A DNA stretch of 64,000 nt from Limnochorda pilosa (GTDB lineage Bacteria; Bacillota; Limnochordia; Limnochordales; Limnochordaceae), in the NCBI RefSeq assembly GCF_001544015.1, contig NZ_AP014924.1, positions 372,001-436,000 of the forward strand, given 5' to 3'. Positions 63,202 to 64,000 of the stretch are shown in pieces. The notes beneath the pieces are model-generated. The model saw only the letters and a list, made by a program, of their open reading frames with translations. It made no database searches and was not told where the DNA came from. A program made the translations under genes and the position numbers. Each line of letters opens with the position of its first letter. The stretch's first letter is position 1.

Positions 63202-64000
63202 ATGCCCGCAGGTTTCGCCGTTCGGGGCGTGATCGAAGGATTCTACGGCACGCCCTGGACCCACGCGCAGCGCGTCTCCCTCATGGATTTCCTTCGGAGG
63301 CACGGCTACAATCTCTACGTCTACGCACCCAAGGACGATCCATACCACCGGGCGCAGTGGCGCTCGCCCTACCCGCCCGAGAAGCTGGCGGAGCTGGCGG
63401 AACTGGCCGAGGAAGCCCGCTCGGCAGGCGTCGCGTTCTGCTTTGCTGTGAGCCCGGGTCTGTCGCTGCGTTACGCCGACGAGGGGGAGGTGGAGCTCCT
63501 CTGGCGGAAGCTGGCCTCTCTGGCGGAAGCCGGCGTGAGGCACTTTGGACTTCTCTTCGACGACATCCCACCCGGGCTGCACCATCCCCAGGACCAGGCC
63601 CGCTTCGCCTCTGCCGCCGAGGCCCAGGCGCATGTGGCCGGCGTGCTGCTCGAACGCATCCGAAGGGAGGTGCCACCCCTGCCTGAGGGGTCGGGGCTCC
63701 CCAGCTCGCAGCTCTACTTCTGCCCCACCCACTACCGCGGGGATCCGGACTCGCCCTACCTCCGCCGCCTGGGCGTGCTTCTCGACCCAGAGGTGCAGGT
63801 CTTCTGGACGGGCCCTCGCGTCTGCTCCCGGGAGCTGGCGGTGGAGCACACCCGGGCCGTCGGCCAGGTCCTGCGCCGCCCGCCCCTCTACTGGGACAAC
63901 TACCCGGTGAACGACGGCATGATGACCGCCGAGCTGCACATAGGACCCTACACCGGCCGGGACCCTGGGCTGGCCGAGGTGGCGTCAGGCGTGGTGCTCA
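63202..64000 (+). CDS. GH84 beta-N-acetylglucosaminidase (partial, runs off the window)
   Basis: The N-terminal 266 residues match glycoside hydrolase family 84 (O-GlcNAcase/NagJ type): GVIEGFYGTPWTHAQRV (9-25), then LYVYAPKDDPYHRAQWR and the catalytic Asp120-Asp121 in LLFDDIPPG. Members cleave beta-linked N-acetylglucosamine. No signal peptide is visible, so it may act on imported oligosaccharides. ATG 63202 follows AGGAAGGAG. It is the fifth gene of the ROK-ABC operon. The frame is open to the window end. Confidence 0.9.
   Translation, partial: MPAGFAVRGVIEGFYGTPWTHAQRVSLMDFLRRHGYNLYVYAPKDDPYHRAQWRSPYPPEKLAELAELAEEARSAGVAFCFAVSPGLSLRYADEGEVELLWRKLASLAEAGVRHFGLLFDDIPPGLHHPQDQARFASAAEAQAHVAGVLLERIRREVPPLPEGSGLPSSQLYFCPTHYRGDPDSPYLRRLGVLLDPEVQVFWTGPRVCSRELAVEHTRAVGQVLRRPPLYWDNYPVNDGMMTAELHIGPYTGRDPGLAEVASGVVL

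Noticed and set aside
1-64000. CRISPR array, rRNA, intact insertion sequence or integrated phage
   Set aside because: No regularly spaced repeats, rRNA segments, complete transposase, integrase or phage structural genes were seen on either strand.

Overview
The window is high-GC bacterial DNA with tightly packed, mostly plus-strand genes. Many starts are GTG or TTG, and purine-rich ribosome binding sites are strong. Twin-arginine exported molybdoenzymes, ECF and tripartite tricarboxylate transporters, HutC/FadR-type GntR and ROK regulators and a GC-rich codon bias suggest a high-GC Bacillota lineage (something like Limnochordia). That placement is inference; no ribosomal or phylogenetic marker is present. 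There is no CRISPR array, no intact insertion sequence and no rRNA.

Region 1 (about 1-16716) is a selenium island. It holds a UshA-like secreted protein, a selenocysteine tRNA with UCA anticodon, selB, and three genes in which an in-frame UGA is followed by a SECIS-like hairpin. Reading through each UGA gives secreted selenoproteins of 577, 573 and 603 residues. Two carry a U-G-S-C motif (UGSC family) and one carries U-G-G-C. A fourth paralogue has only the C-terminal part. They are followed by a cysteine-less secreted rhodanese-like protein, an undecaheme-like cytochrome c with a membrane anchor and a cytochrome b with a diheme tail. Next come YedE (selenium metabolism membrane protein), a TusA/YedF-like protein, a cysteine desulfurase/selenocysteine lyase and a DUF3343 Se/S carrier-like protein. 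I infer an extracytoplasmic selenoprotein-cytochrome redox module with its own selenium supply.

Region 2 (16717-29075) holds two tandem DMSO-reductase-family operons. Operon 2 is complete: dmsC-torD-dmsA-dmsB, then a radical SAM protein, a four-cluster ferredoxin and TatA. Operon 1 keeps dmsC, dmsA and dmsB but carries only short remnants of torD and of the radical SAM gene, so it is a decayed copy. Both operons start with matching promoters.

Region 3 (29076-32891) is a THEP1-like NTPase with an ECF transporter: fused twin ATPase, S-like protein and T protein. Region 4 (33052-39164) is a TctC-TctB-TctA carboxylate transporter with an aminotransferase, an RraA-like aldolase and an FCD-type GntR regulator. 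Matching GTATAC-core sites lie at both the transporter and the regulator promoters. An MGMT gene and its terminator follow.

Region 5 (39987-64000) is mostly solute uptake. It has three CUT1-type ABC systems, none with its own ATPase gene, so a shared ATPase elsewhere is inferred. One is linked to an N-acetylglucosamine kinase-like enzyme and a YhfX-like protein, one to uridine phosphorylase, and one to a GH84 beta-N-acetylglucosaminidase cut off by the window end. They are controlled by two ROK proteins and one HutC-type GntR. A second TctCBA set, a SulP transporter and remnants of an enoyl-CoA hydratase and an HNH protein lie between them. In all five transporter operons a stem-loop sits directly after the binding-protein gene.
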